Source of the DNA: a virus
IMG/VR virus record: IMGVR_UViG_3300033981_000791
Span: 1-30,611 of that record
Length of the DNA stretch: 30,611 nt
Direction: 5' to 3' (one strand)
Part shown: one piece after another, positions 15,448-23,146 of the stretch
Position numbering within the stretch: the first letter of the stretch is position 1
How the letters are laid out: each line of letters opens with the position of its first letter
Notes under the pieces: generated by a model
Database searches by the model: none
What the model saw: the letters and a program-made list of their open reading frames with translations, nothing else
Told to the model about the DNA's origin: nothing
Translations under genes and position numbers: made by a program

Positions 15448-17791
15448 TTTCTATAAAGGTAGTTTTGTTAATACGCAAGTAGATTATTCGGACAATAGCC
15501 CGAATGAGCAGACTATTCATGTAAAGATTACAAATACCTCTGTAACTGATGGAACGGTAGTAAACTTAGAGACTGCGGATGCTCCCATAGTTTTACAGAC
15601 TGTTGACAACTCAGAAGATAAGTTTACCCCTATAAAAAGTAAAAGTTGCAGACTAAGGGTTTTTACTAATGATGTAGTAAATGCCATGACTTTTGCTGGG
15701 GGTGGAGATCAGCAATATAAAGTAGAGATTGCGGTAGGCACTGAATCAGACATCATATTTTCTGGATGGTTGTCTATCTCTGACTTAGGGCAGACCTTTC
15801 AGCCTGACCCCAATGTGTTAGAGTTAATAGCTACGGATGGCATTGCTTTTCTTAGAGATATTGAGCTTTCTGATAATGAGGGTAGATATTTAACTGGTCC
15901 TCATCAGCTCATTAAATATATTGCTTGGTCTTTACAAAAGACTGGCTTAGAGTTAGAGATTTGGATAGAAATGAATCTGTTAGAGGTGTCGGCTACTTAT
16001 GATGACCCAGCAGACCATTTTTACAATATGCTTTATTTAAATGCTCAAACCTTTGAAACCAGCATCGGAGAGTCAGAGAATTGCTTTACTGTATTAGAGA
16101 AAATATTTAAGGAGTTTTGTGATTTAAGCCAGCAAAAGAATGCTTGGTTTATCCGTTCTACTGATGAGGCTGGCTATGCCATCAAGAGACTTTGTAAGTT
16201 CACTTATGATGGCGAGCCTATTGGCTATTCTGCTCCATTTCTGGTCAAAGATATTGGAGCCAGCTATGATATAGCCTTTATGAACGATGATGCAAGGTTA
16301 AGCCTCCAAAGGCCTTATAAAGCGGTCAAGCATCAGTTTGATTACAACTACCCAGCCGAAATAGTACAGAATATTGATTTTGAAAGGGGTACGGAGACAA
16401 GTGCTCCCGATCCTACTGCTCCCACATCTACCGGGGTTTATCGGCCTGAAGGGTGGACCTTAGCCAGAGTTAGTGATGGTACTGGAGGTGTTTGGTTAGA
16501 CCTTTACCAGCAAGCCGGAGCCAGAGGAGAATTGATTAAGGAGTTTGTGTATGGTTATGAGAAAGAGAGATATTTTGTAGTGGAGCATGAGGATGTGCCT
16601 GGCACAGACTATTTTCATTATCTAAAGTCCACTCCTTTCTATGTTCAAAAAGGAGATAAATTGCAAATCTCTGTCGATGTAGGTCAAGATGTAAACTTAG
16701 GATTTATCAACCCACTTCATGTTTGGTTAGAGGGAGACACTAATTATTATACTTGGCATTATGATAATACTGGTCCAACTCTGATAAATGAATGGGTTAG
16801 TAAGCCAAAGCCATTGACTGCTTCCATAGCGGATAACCCTTATAGTGCTTTATGGAGAGCTAGTATGGATGGTGCTCTTGATCCTACCGATGAGCTACCA
16901 AAATATACTAATCTCAGCAGTGAGATAGAGATTCCGGTAGATGGCCGCATTTGGGTTAGGTTGTCTGTTAATGGCAACATTACTGCTCCAATATATTTTA
17001 ACAATCTTAGCATAAACCTAACTCCCAGAGTAAATGGGTCTTATGCAAAGTATAAAGGTCAAGAACATACCTCTGAGCAGCAAGTAGATAACATGGCTGT
17101 CAGAGAGGAGACTGTTTTTGTGTCTGATGCCCCAAGGATTGAAATGAAAGGGGCCTTATTATTGACAGAACTCGGAGAGACTTTATACAATGGTAATGCT
17201 GTTTTTGCCGCTGGCAATGGAGTTAATTTAGATGGTTTTTACACCCCATTCTTTAACATTAACGACTATATTGAGATAAGCAATACCAGCCTAAACAACG
17301 GCAAGTATCGCATTGTTGCAGTAGAATACTCTCTTATTCCTGATAAGACCATCTTAACCTTTGCAGAGCCTACACAAAGCGAGTCTGTTGGTGGTGCTTT
17401 GATAAAGGCTTACGACTATTTGCTATCTGGCAACTTTTACGATTCAATAGAGTTCCAAGGTAGCCCTCCCCAAGAGGATCAGTTACCTTATGGTCAACAT
17501 CAGAATCAAGCGGTTTGGAATCAATACAATCGGGTCTTTACTGCCTTTGAGGCAACCTGTGATGGATTAGATACAGATAAGACCTATGAGAGTTTGCCAG
17601 ACCTGCCAGATTTGCTACATTTGTATAGGCAAAGAGACACACATCCAGCCACTACCAACAAAGGCTTTAAGCTACTGCACTACGAACAAGATACCGATAA
17701 CTGCGAATGGGGTCTTTATATGATTGAGGTAGTTGATTCAACTATCCCCAAGACTTATGATGGTCATTCGTTCAAATATATCCAAGAATGA
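15440..17791 (+). CDS. large tail tip / baseplate-like protein
   Basis: A 783-residue beta-rich protein overlapping the tape measure by eight bases, in the position of distal tail and tail-tip proteins. The N-terminal 150 residues (ANFYKGSFVNTQVDY to LELIATDG) resemble the hub-like start of tail proteins common in Bacteroidota phages. The middle (GVYRPEGWTLARVSDGTGGV, WLDLYQQAG) reads like a carbohydrate-binding jelly-roll with an N-terminal 'GW' strand. The end contains FNINDYIEISN and YRIVAVEYSLIPDKTILTF, a SH3/Ig-like wall. No lytic motif is seen. It likely carries the cell-contact assembly. Confidence 0.6.
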   Translation: MANFYKGSFVNTQVDYSDNSPNEQTIHVKITNTSVTDGTVVNLETADAPIVLQTVDNSEDKFTPIKSKSCRLRVFTNDVVNAMTFAGGGDQQYKVEIAVGTESDIIFSGWLSISDLGQTFQPDPNVLELIATDGIAFLRDIELSDNEGRYLTGPHQLIKYIAWSLQKTGLELEIWIEMNLLEVSATYDDPADHFYNMLYLNAQTFETSIGESENCFTVLEKIFKEFCDLSQQKNAWFIRSTDEAGYAIKRLCKFTYDGEPIGYSAPFLVKDIGASYDIAFMNDDARLSLQRPYKAVKHQFDYNYPAEIVQNIDFERGTETSAPDPTAPTSTGVYRPEGWTLARVSDGTGGVWLDLYQQAGARGELIKEFVYGYEKERYFVVEHEDVPGTDYFHYLKSTPFYVQKGDKLQISVDVGQDVNLGFINPLHVWLEGDTNYYTWHYDNTGPTLINEWVSKPKPLTASIADNPYSALWRASMDGALDPTDELPKYTNLSSEIEIPVDGRIWVRLSVNGNITAPIYFNNLSINLTPRVNGSYAKYKGQEHTSEQQVDNMAVREETVFVSDAPRIEMKGALLLTELGETLYNGNAVFAAGNGVNLDGFYTPFFNINDYIEISNTSLNNGKYRIVAVEYSLIPDKTILTFAEPTQSESVGGALIKAYDYLLSGNFYDSIEFQGSPPQEDQLPYGQHQNQAVWNQYNRVFTAFEATCDGLDTDKTYESLPDLPDLLHLYRQRDTHPATTNKGFKLLHYEQDTDNCEWGLYMIEVVDSTIPKTYDGHSFKYIQE

Positions 17792-18495
17792 ACGATGGTA
17801 AAGTAGTAAGAGGGTCCAATATGATTGCCTCTATTAAAGTTAGTGGCAATTATTATCCGGTATTTTGTGCCAAGTCATGTTCCTTTGAGCTGACTAATGA
17901 GATTATCAATAGGACCTCTGTGAATGATGGCCTCTTTACTAAAAGGAGAATTAGAAGGACCGAATGGTCTGGCTCTGCCTCTGGAGTTCTTGTAACTAAC
18001 AACGATGGCAATAGATACAGCCCTTTTTACCTCATGCAAGAATCTGTCAGGAGGGCTTCTTTGGAGTGGCAGTTTGAGTTTACCAACTTAGATGGAGATA
18101 TTAGAACGATTGAGGGAGAGGCTTTGATACAGAATTTACCTATCTCTGGGGATGTACAATCATTTGTTCAGTGTACGGTCAACATCATAGGAACCGGGGC
18201 ATTTACAATGGATGTTAGCCCTTCAAGTCCTACTCAGGATGAGGATGTAGATTCTGACTATTGGAGTACAACCCCAGGAGCTATATTTATTGGCGGCTTG
18301 TCAACAAATGGCAAGTCATTACAAGGCAAGACCATCCTTGCAATAGCTAGAGAGGGTACTGTTTATGATCCTATCACTACGGGAAGTCCATCAAATCGGA
18401 CTGCACTTTTCAATAGTGCATTAGGAAGGATTACATTTGATTCAAATATACCTTTTAATCCGGGCGAGACAGTCTGGGCAATGTGGAAAGACTAA
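17788..18495 (+). CDS. tail protein with tube-like N-domain and C-terminal duplicated domain
   Basis: A 235-residue protein, ATGA-coupled to the tail-tip gene. Residues 1-150 (CAKSCSFELTNEIINRTS, then RRTEWSGSASGVLVTNN) have the look of a tail-tube fold, which tail tip proteins share. Residues about 165-235 form a separate domain, with AIAREGTVYDPIT, SALGRITFDSNIPFNPGET at the end. That domain recurs as the whole of the next gene. The function is probably structural at the tail tip; a receptor-contact role for the C-domain is inference. Confidence 0.55.
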   Translation: MNDGKVVRGSNMIASIKVSGNYYPVFCAKSCSFELTNEIINRTSVNDGLFTKRRIRRTEWSGSASGVLVTNNDGNRYSPFYLMQESVRRASLEWQFEFTNLDGDIRTIEGEALIQNLPISGDVQSFVQCTVNIIGTGAFTMDVSPSSPTQDEDVDSDYWSTTPGAIFIGGLSTNGKSLQGKTILAIAREGTVYDPITTGSPSNRTALFNSALGRITFDSNIPFNPGETVWAMWKD

Positions 18496-18743
18496 TGACA
18501 TTTGAAAAGATTTATACTACTGTTCCTGAGACTAATATTATCTCTGATGCGGCCATTGCTTATAGTCAAGTGTTAATGGTTAGTCGGGAGGGTAGTGTCT
18601 TGAATATAATAGAAAGCAATAATGACATTCTGGTTACTAATCGGGAGGTCTTATATCAGCCAGCTTTAGGGAATTTGGTCTTTAATGACCAGATGCCTTT
18701 TAACCAGATGGAAACTATACAAATAGTCTATAAAACACTTTAA
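18495..18743 (+). CDS. stand-alone copy of the preceding C-terminal domain
   Basis: An 82-residue protein; the ATG at 18495 shares the A of the upstream TAA and is preferred to one at 18483. Residues 25-82 (VLMVSREGSVLNIIE, then PALGNLVFNDQMPFNQMET) align with the C-terminal domain of the upstream protein, sharing REGxV, ALGxxxF and PFNxxET in the same order and spacing. It is likely a tandem duplication within the tail tip set, free to vary. No enzymatic motif is present. Confidence 0.6.
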   Translation: MTFEKIYTTVPETNIISDAAIAYSQVLMVSREGSVLNIIESNNDILVTNREVLYQPALGNLVFNDQMPFNQMETIQIVYKTL

Positions 18744-18744
18744 C

Positions 18745-21075
18745 ATGAGGCAAATATTCTTTTTAGTACTTTTATTTATCACTACTGGCCTATTTGCTCA
18801 GGCCCCATCAAACTATACCAATATCAATGGGAGATACCGTTGGATAGCTGGTATGTTTGATTCTACCTTTCACATTCCTAAAGGAACAACAACATCTTTA
18901 CGGACTGGGGGTTCTACAAATGCCGGAGCTTTGTTTTATAGGACTACGGATTCCAGTGTTTACTATTATACCGGAACGCAATGGCTAAAGGTAGCTGGGG
19001 CATCTGGTTTTGTGCCTTACACTGGGGCTACACAAAATGTAAACCTCGGTCAATTTGGACTTACTACTAAATTTGTTCAATTTGATACTTCAAGCCAAGC
19101 GGTTACAGATAGGAGGTTGCAATGGTCAAATGCTGAGGGCACACTTCAGTTTGGAATGACCAATGGGTCTACTATAACTCAAAGAATAGGCTTAGAGCAG
19201 TTTGCAAGGGTAAGGAATTTGCAAGGAGATACGATTGAGGCTGGAGATGTTGTTTATGTATCTGGGGCTTCTGGAGATCGTGCTTCTGTAAAGCTGGCTG
19301 ACAATAGAGCTGACTCTACATCTTCAAAGACTTTAGGTGTTGCTACTGAGCAAATTTTGCCTAATGATGTGGGATTGGTTGGGACTTTTGGTGTGGTAGG
19401 CAAGTTAAATCTGTCTGCCTTTACTGCTGGGGATGTGGTTTATTTGGACTCTATTCCGGGTAAACTAACTAAGGTAAAACCTCAAGCTCCTTATCATATG
19501 GTTTTTGTGGGGATAGTAGAGAGGGCAAATGCTGGCAATGGCTTACTTTTTGTGAATGTGCAAAATGGCTATGAGTTAGAGGAGCTGCATAACGTTAGAA
19601 TTACCTCTCCAGTTAGAAATAATGCTATTTTGGCTTATGACTCTGTCGGGAGGCTTTGGAAGGACACTACCTTAAATGCGATAGGAGGTATCACTGGATC
19701 AGGCACCTCAGGTCAGGTGTCCTATTTTAATGGCACTAACTCTATCACATCTTCCCCTACATTCGCCTTTACACCTACCTCACAATTATTACTCAATAAC
19801 TCAGTAACCGCTGCTTCAGCTATTGCAAGGGGTATGAATGTAACCTCTAACCTAACCGCAGCCGCCAATAACGATGTATTAGTAGGATTAGATATTAGCC
19901 CTACCTTTACGAATGGTGCGTTTACGGGGGTTAATAGATTTGGTTTAAGAGTTTTAAATAGTAGAATAAATTTTGGTGGTACATTTGCAGGTTCAGTAGG
20001 GGAAAGTTTAAATCCTCAATACTTTCTTCTTATAAATCCTTCTTATACATCAGTAAACAATAGTGCAACGAATATAGTAAGAATTACCCCTTCGGTAAAT
20101 CTTAATAATCCTGGAATACAAACCGCAGCTGCTTTATATATTGAGCCTACATATACAAATGTTGGTTCTGCAAATCTATATTCAATCGTTGCAACAGGTA
20201 ATAATTTATTTGGAGGTGCAGGAGCTGCTACATCATTTAGTGGTTCTAATGTGAATTTTCTTGGTCAAGCAGGAGCAAGTACTAATCTTAATGCTAGTGC
20301 ACCCAATGGTCAAGGATTTAGAATAAGAGTAAATTCTACAGCAGCCCAATTAAATTTTGAAGTAGACGGAAGTGGAAACTCTGATGTTAGATTTGTAACT
20401 GCAAATACAGAAAAACTAAGAATATTTAATAATGGTAACGTTACAATCCAAAATGGAGGCACACATACAGACGCAGGATTCAAGCTCGATGTAAATGGTA
20501 CTGCTAGAGTGCAGGGGACAGCAACAATTACTCCGGCAGCAAATACCTCTGCATTAGTCTCTAGCGCTTATTCCCTGACAGGTTCAAATGCTCAATCTTT
20601 AATTGATTTAGCTGGAACTTGGAATACCACAGGAAACCCTACGGCTATCAAGTTAAACATCACAAACACCACTTCGGGTGCAAATGCCGACCTTATGGAG
20701 TTGCAAGTAGGTGGGGTCAATCAGTTTTTAGTATCTAAGGCCGGCAATACCGAAATGACTGGGTCTGTAAAGACTGGTGCGCCCTCTGGTGGTACGGCTC
20801 AGGCTTGGAAGCTAGGATCAGTCGTAGCATCCTCAGTTACTTACGACCCCAATAACTATGTAGAGGTAGAAATCAATGGCTCTGCCTATAAATTAGCCCT
20901 AGCCATCCCAAGTGAGCCAGAGCCTCTGTCAAGCCCTGATGGCTATGTGCCTAACTACGGTCCAATCCCTACAAAGCCAGTAGTTCCTACAACATCAGAA
21001 AAAGTAGCTAACTTAGAAAAGAAAATAGCAGAACTCGAATCAATTATTCAACTCTTAAAATCAAAAATCAAATGA
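18745..21075 (+). CDS. large tail fibre-like protein with Sec signal peptide
   Basis: A 776-residue protein. The first 19 residues, RQIFFLVLLFITTGLFAQ after Met, form a clear signal peptide with an AQ-A cleavage site. After it come SYTN-like and beta-rich segments with WYTG-type repeats (YRTTDSSVYYYTGTQWLKV), a VVYVSGASGDRASVKLADN region recalling fibre/head-decoration modules, a long T/N/S-rich beta stretch (about 350-650) and a final coiled coil (SEKVANLEKKIAELESIIQ). Its position after the tail tip genes indicates a fibre or receptor-binding protein. A signal peptide is odd for a virion protein made in the cytoplasm. Confidence 0.65.
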   Translation: MRQIFFLVLLFITTGLFAQAPSNYTNINGRYRWIAGMFDSTFHIPKGTTTSLRTGGSTNAGALFYRTTDSSVYYYTGTQWLKVAGASGFVPYTGATQNVNLGQFGLTTKFVQFDTSSQAVTDRRLQWSNAEGTLQFGMTNGSTITQRIGLEQFARVRNLQGDTIEAGDVVYVSGASGDRASVKLADNRADSTSSKTLGVATEQILPNDVGLVGTFGVVGKLNLSAFTAGDVVYLDSIPGKLTKVKPQAPYHMVFVGIVERANAGNGLLFVNVQNGYELEELHNVRITSPVRNNAILAYDSVGRLWKDTTLNAIGGITGSGTSGQVSYFNGTNSITSSPTFAFTPTSQLLLNNSVTAASAIARGMNVTSNLTAAANNDVLVGLDISPTFTNGAFTGVNRFGLRVLNSRINFGGTFAGSVGESLNPQYFLLINPSYTSVNNSATNIVRITPSVNLNNPGIQTAAALYIEPTYTNVGSANLYSIVATGNNLFGGAGAATSFSGSNVNFLGQAGASTNLNASAPNGQGFRIRVNSTAAQLNFEVDGSGNSDVRFVTANTEKLRIFNNGNVTIQNGGTHTDAGFKLDVNGTARVQGTATITPAANTSALVSSAYSLTGSNAQSLIDLAGTWNTTGNPTAIKLNITNTTSGANADLMELQVGGVNQFLVSKAGNTEMTGSVKTGAPSGGTAQAWKLGSVVASSVTYDPNNYVEVEINGSAYKLALAIPSEPEPLSSPDGYVPNYGPIPTKPVVPTTSEKVANLEKKIAELESIIQLLKSKIK

Positions 21076-21458
21076 AAAAAGCAATCTTAACTCTCTTTTT
21101 GGGGGTCATTACAACCCTAACCTTTGCCCAGCAAGCTCCTGTCATTGACACTAGCTTTCAAGGTATGCAGTCGGTCTTTATTCAGCCTATCCAGCCAATT
21201 ATCACAGACACAGCCTATGCAACCCATTTGGGAGCTTATGTAGTGTCAGATAACTTAAAGAATAGTGCTACATTCTTTTGGGCTTTACTGACTACTGATG
21301 GCAAGCAGTTACTGAATGGCAACTACACAATGACTAGCGAGCAGTATGCGGCATGGTGCGCCCCTAGCAATCCTATCGCTTGTAACCTTTACCCATTTTT
21401 TGTGATTGGGAATGCTTACAACATTACTTTTGCTCCATCATTAACCAAAAAGAAATAA
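21072..21458 (+). CDS. exported protein of unknown function
   Basis: A 128-residue protein, overlapping the fibre gene by four bases. Residues 1-19 (KKAILTLFLGVITTLTFAQ after Met) are a Sec signal peptide with a TFAQ-Q cleavage region. The mature part (about 108 residues) is beta-rich, with two cysteines about ten residues apart near the end (AAWCAPSNPIACN) that could form a disulphide in the periplasm. I recognise no family. Position between fibre and lysis genes suggests a surface or envelope role. Confidence 0.6.
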   Translation: MKKAILTLFLGVITTLTFAQQAPVIDTSFQGMQSVFIQPIQPIITDTAYATHLGAYVVSDNLKNSATFFWALLTTDGKQLLNGNYTMTSEQYAAWCAPSNPIACNLYPFFVIGNAYNITFAPSLTKKK

Positions 21459-21459
21459 A

Positions 21460-21543
21460 TTGACTGAGCAAACCTTTTTTGGCATTATTGTCATAATTCT
21501 GATAGTAATGGCCCTTAAATTTGTGGACAATTTAATCAAATAA
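21460..21543 (+). CDS. 27-residue membrane protein
   Basis: A very small open frame with a TTG start one base after the upstream stop, ending TAA. The product is almost all one membrane helix (TFFGIIVIILIVMALKFV), preceded by MTEQ and followed by DNLIK. It fills the gap between two exported proteins at the start of the lysis block, so it could be an accessory holin-like or antiholin peptide. Support is limited to the frame and the hydrophobic helix. Confidence 0.45.
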   Translation: MTEQTFFGIIVIILIVMALKFVDNLIK

Positions 21544-21545
21544 AC

Positions 21546-21749
21546 ATGAAAAAACTACTTCTTATCGCAGCCATTGGTCTTTTCTCTTTTACAACCCAAG
21601 AGCCTAAGACCGTAACATTAACATTAACCGTAGACGAGGTAAACCTTATCTACATGGGATTGGGTGAGCTTCCAGCCAAAGCTAGTGAGCAACTTAGAGC
21701 TAAGATTGCGCAAGAGGCACAAAAGCAACTGAATCCCGAAAAAAAGTAA
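21546..21749 (+). CDS. small exported protein
   Basis: A 67-residue protein. The first 18 residues (KKLLLIAAIGLFSFTTQ after Met) look like a signal peptide or a single membrane anchor, with no lipobox cysteine. The rest has a short beta strand (TVTLTLTVDEVNL) and a helix (ASEQLRAKIAQEAQKQLN). The TxTVDEVNxIxxxLxxLPAKxSExLxxKI pattern is common in small phage proteins near lysis genes of Bacteroidota phages. It probably acts in or at the periplasm. Confidence 0.55.
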   Translation: MKKLLLIAAIGLFSFTTQEPKTVTLTLTVDEVNLIYMGLGELPAKASEQLRAKIAQEAQKQLNPEKK

Positions 21750-21752
21750 ACG

Positions 21753-21971
21753 ATGACACAGAGTTGGATGATATTCATTCTAGGCCAAGCCGCCACCTAT
21801 GCAGTAGCCTTAATTAAGGTCTGGAACGACACACAAGTAAAAATGGCCCGCATAGAGGAAAGGCTAAAGGTAGCAGAAGATAAAGATGAGATTATCTTTA
21901 AAAAACTAGATCACATATCAACTCAACTAACTGAGTTGTCTATTAATTTATCTAAAAAGCAAGACAAATGA
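21753..21971 (+). CDS. membrane-anchored coiled-coil protein, lysis block
   Basis: A 72-residue protein with an N-terminal membrane helix (WMIFILGQAATYAVALIKVW) and a charged coiled coil (KMARIEERLKVAEDKDEIIF and on). It resembles small phage lysis accessory proteins of the XhlA kind but with the helix at the other end. It overlaps the holin start by four bases, which supports a part in lysis, for example holin control. Confidence 0.55.
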   Translation: MTQSWMIFILGQAATYAVALIKVWNDTQVKMARIEERLKVAEDKDEIIFKKLDHISTQLTELSINLSKKQDK

Positions 21972-22192
21972 GTAACTTTCTGAATCTTGACTTACAAGAC
22001 CTGACTAAGGGTTTTGTGGTAGCCTTTTTGAGTGCTGCCCTGACTGGCATTGTAGCCATCTTAGAAACCAGCCAACTGCCACAGGTAAGCGATCTAAAGG
22101 CCGCTGCCATCGTTGGTTTAACCGCTGGTCTGTCCTATTTGTTAAAGAATGTCCTGACTAATAGCCAAGGGCAAATGTTAAAGAAAGACTGA
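21968..22192 (+). CDS. predicted holin
   Basis: A 74-residue protein with two membrane segments, about residues 13-33 (KGFVVAFLSAALTGIVAIL) and 44-62 (KAAAIVGLTAGLSYLLKNV), joined by a short loop, and a charged C-terminus (KKD). The size, two helices and place directly before a spanin-like lipoprotein and endolysin match class II-type holins. It would form the inner-membrane lesions releasing the endolysin encoded at 22680. Confidence 0.7.
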   Translation: MSNFLNLDLQDLTKGFVVAFLSAALTGIVAILETSQLPQVSDLKAAAIVGLTAGLSYLLKNVLTNSQGQMLKKD

Positions 22193-22686
22193 TGCGAGTT
22201 TTTGTGTTGGCTGGGTTATTGCTCATCGGTTGCAATCCGGGTAAGCAACTATCAAAAGCAGAGGCAAGGCTGGCTCAAGCTGGCCGCCTCCCAGCTATTT
22301 GCGCTGAGAGATACCCGGTTAAAGACACGACTTACATTAAAGACACTTTGGTCCAGATAGACACCTTTCTGTCTGGGGAGTACATCTTTGACACAGCCCG
22401 AATCAATGATACCTTATACGAGGTTAAGTATAAACCCGTAGTCGTATATAAGACAAAATACATAACTAAAGTAGAAAGGGTTGAGGATGTAGCCAAGATA
22501 GAGGCTTTAAGGGCATCTGTGAGCCAATTAGAGGCTAATAGAGCCGCTCTATCGGTTCAGCTAGCAGAATATAAGGACAAGGCTAGGACTCGCCTAAATT
22601 GGCTTATTTTGGTCTTATGCGCGGTCTTTGGGTTTGCTATTCGTAAGCCAGTTATGGCTTTAATCAAATTCCACTTAAAATGGTAA
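22192..22686 (+). CDS. spanin-like lipoprotein with C-terminal membrane helix
   Basis: A 164-residue protein with a lipoprotein signal peptide (VLAGLLLIGC, Cys14 in the lipobox) at one end and a membrane helix (about 136-150, NWLILVLCAVFGFAI) near the other. Between them are a beta-like segment and a coiled coil (VEDVAKIEALRASVSQLEAN). A single protein anchored in both the outer and the inner membrane is the architecture of unimolecular spanins such as T1 gp11, which disrupt the outer membrane at lysis. It sits between holin and endolysin. Because of a possible alternative such as an Rz/Rz1-type subunit, the call is by architecture. Confidence 0.65.
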   Translation: MRVFVLAGLLLIGCNPGKQLSKAEARLAQAGRLPAICAERYPVKDTTYIKDTLVQIDTFLSGEYIFDTARINDTLYEVKYKPVVVYKTKYITKVERVEDVAKIEALRASVSQLEANRAALSVQLAEYKDKARTRLNWLILVLCAVFGFAIRKPVMALIKFHLKW

Positions 22687-23099
22687 CCTCTGCCCAAGCC
22701 TTAAAAAAGTACGGACAGCCCGATCCGGCCAATCCCCACATGGTTTTGTGGGATGTGCCAGCTCATTTAGAGATAGGGGTTATCCCTAAAAGGGTATATT
22801 GCAATAAAGACCTTGTCGGTCCTTTAGAAGCCGCGTTTAAGGCTTTAATAGATACTGGTTATGTAAGCGAGCTAAAGACCTGGGATGGCTGTTTTAATAT
22901 CCGTAAGAAAAGGGGTCTAAGCTCTATGAGCCTACATTCTTGGGGCATAGCCATTGATCTCAACGCCTTTGAGAATGGCCTCGGCAAAGAGCCCAAACTG
23001 AGTGCTGGGTTTGTCAAGTGTTTTACCGATAATGGCTTTGATTGGGGTGGTGTCTGGAAGCGTAAAGACGGCATGCACTTTGAATTAAGCAAAATATAA
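22680..23099 (+). CDS. endolysin, M15 family peptidase
   Basis: A 139-residue peptidase of the VanY/L-Ala-D-Glu type that cuts peptidoglycan cross-bridges. The zinc motif SxHxxGxAxD is SLHSWGIAID at 84-93 (His86, Asp93) and the third ligand is His133 in MHFE (132-135). It has no signal peptide, in keeping with release by the upstream holin. It overlaps the spanin-like gene by seven bases and ends the late lysis set before a hairpin. Confidence 0.88.
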   Translation: MVTSAQALKKYGQPDPANPHMVLWDVPAHLEIGVIPKRVYCNKDLVGPLEAAFKALIDTGYVSELKTWDGCFNIRKKRGLSSMSLHSWGIAIDLNAFENGLGKEPKLSAGFVKCFTDNGFDWGGVWKRKDGMHFELSKI

Positions 23100-23102
23100 T
23101 TT

Positions 23103-23123
23103 GCCAGTATTTCAACTGGCTTT
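23103..23123 (+). terminator. weak intrinsic terminator after the endolysin
   Basis: GCCAGT at 23103-23108 and ACTGGC at 23115-23120 form a 6-base stem around ATTTCA, followed by TTT and, after ACC, more T. It starts four bases after the endolysin stop. A TATATTC box lies just downstream (23129-23135) and could start transcription of the next gene, but it lacks the full consensus. Confidence 0.5.
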
Positions 23124-23146
23124 ACCTTTATATTCAAACATACTGC

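Noticed and set aside
18745-21075. Diversity-generating retroelement target in the fibre gene
   Set aside because: No reverse transcriptase frame and no template-like near-repeat of the gene end was found in the window.
23129-23135. TATATTC as a promoter for the metallophosphoesterase
   Set aside because: It lacks the TTTG end of the -7 consensus and has no TTTG at the right -33 spacing; kept only as a remark.
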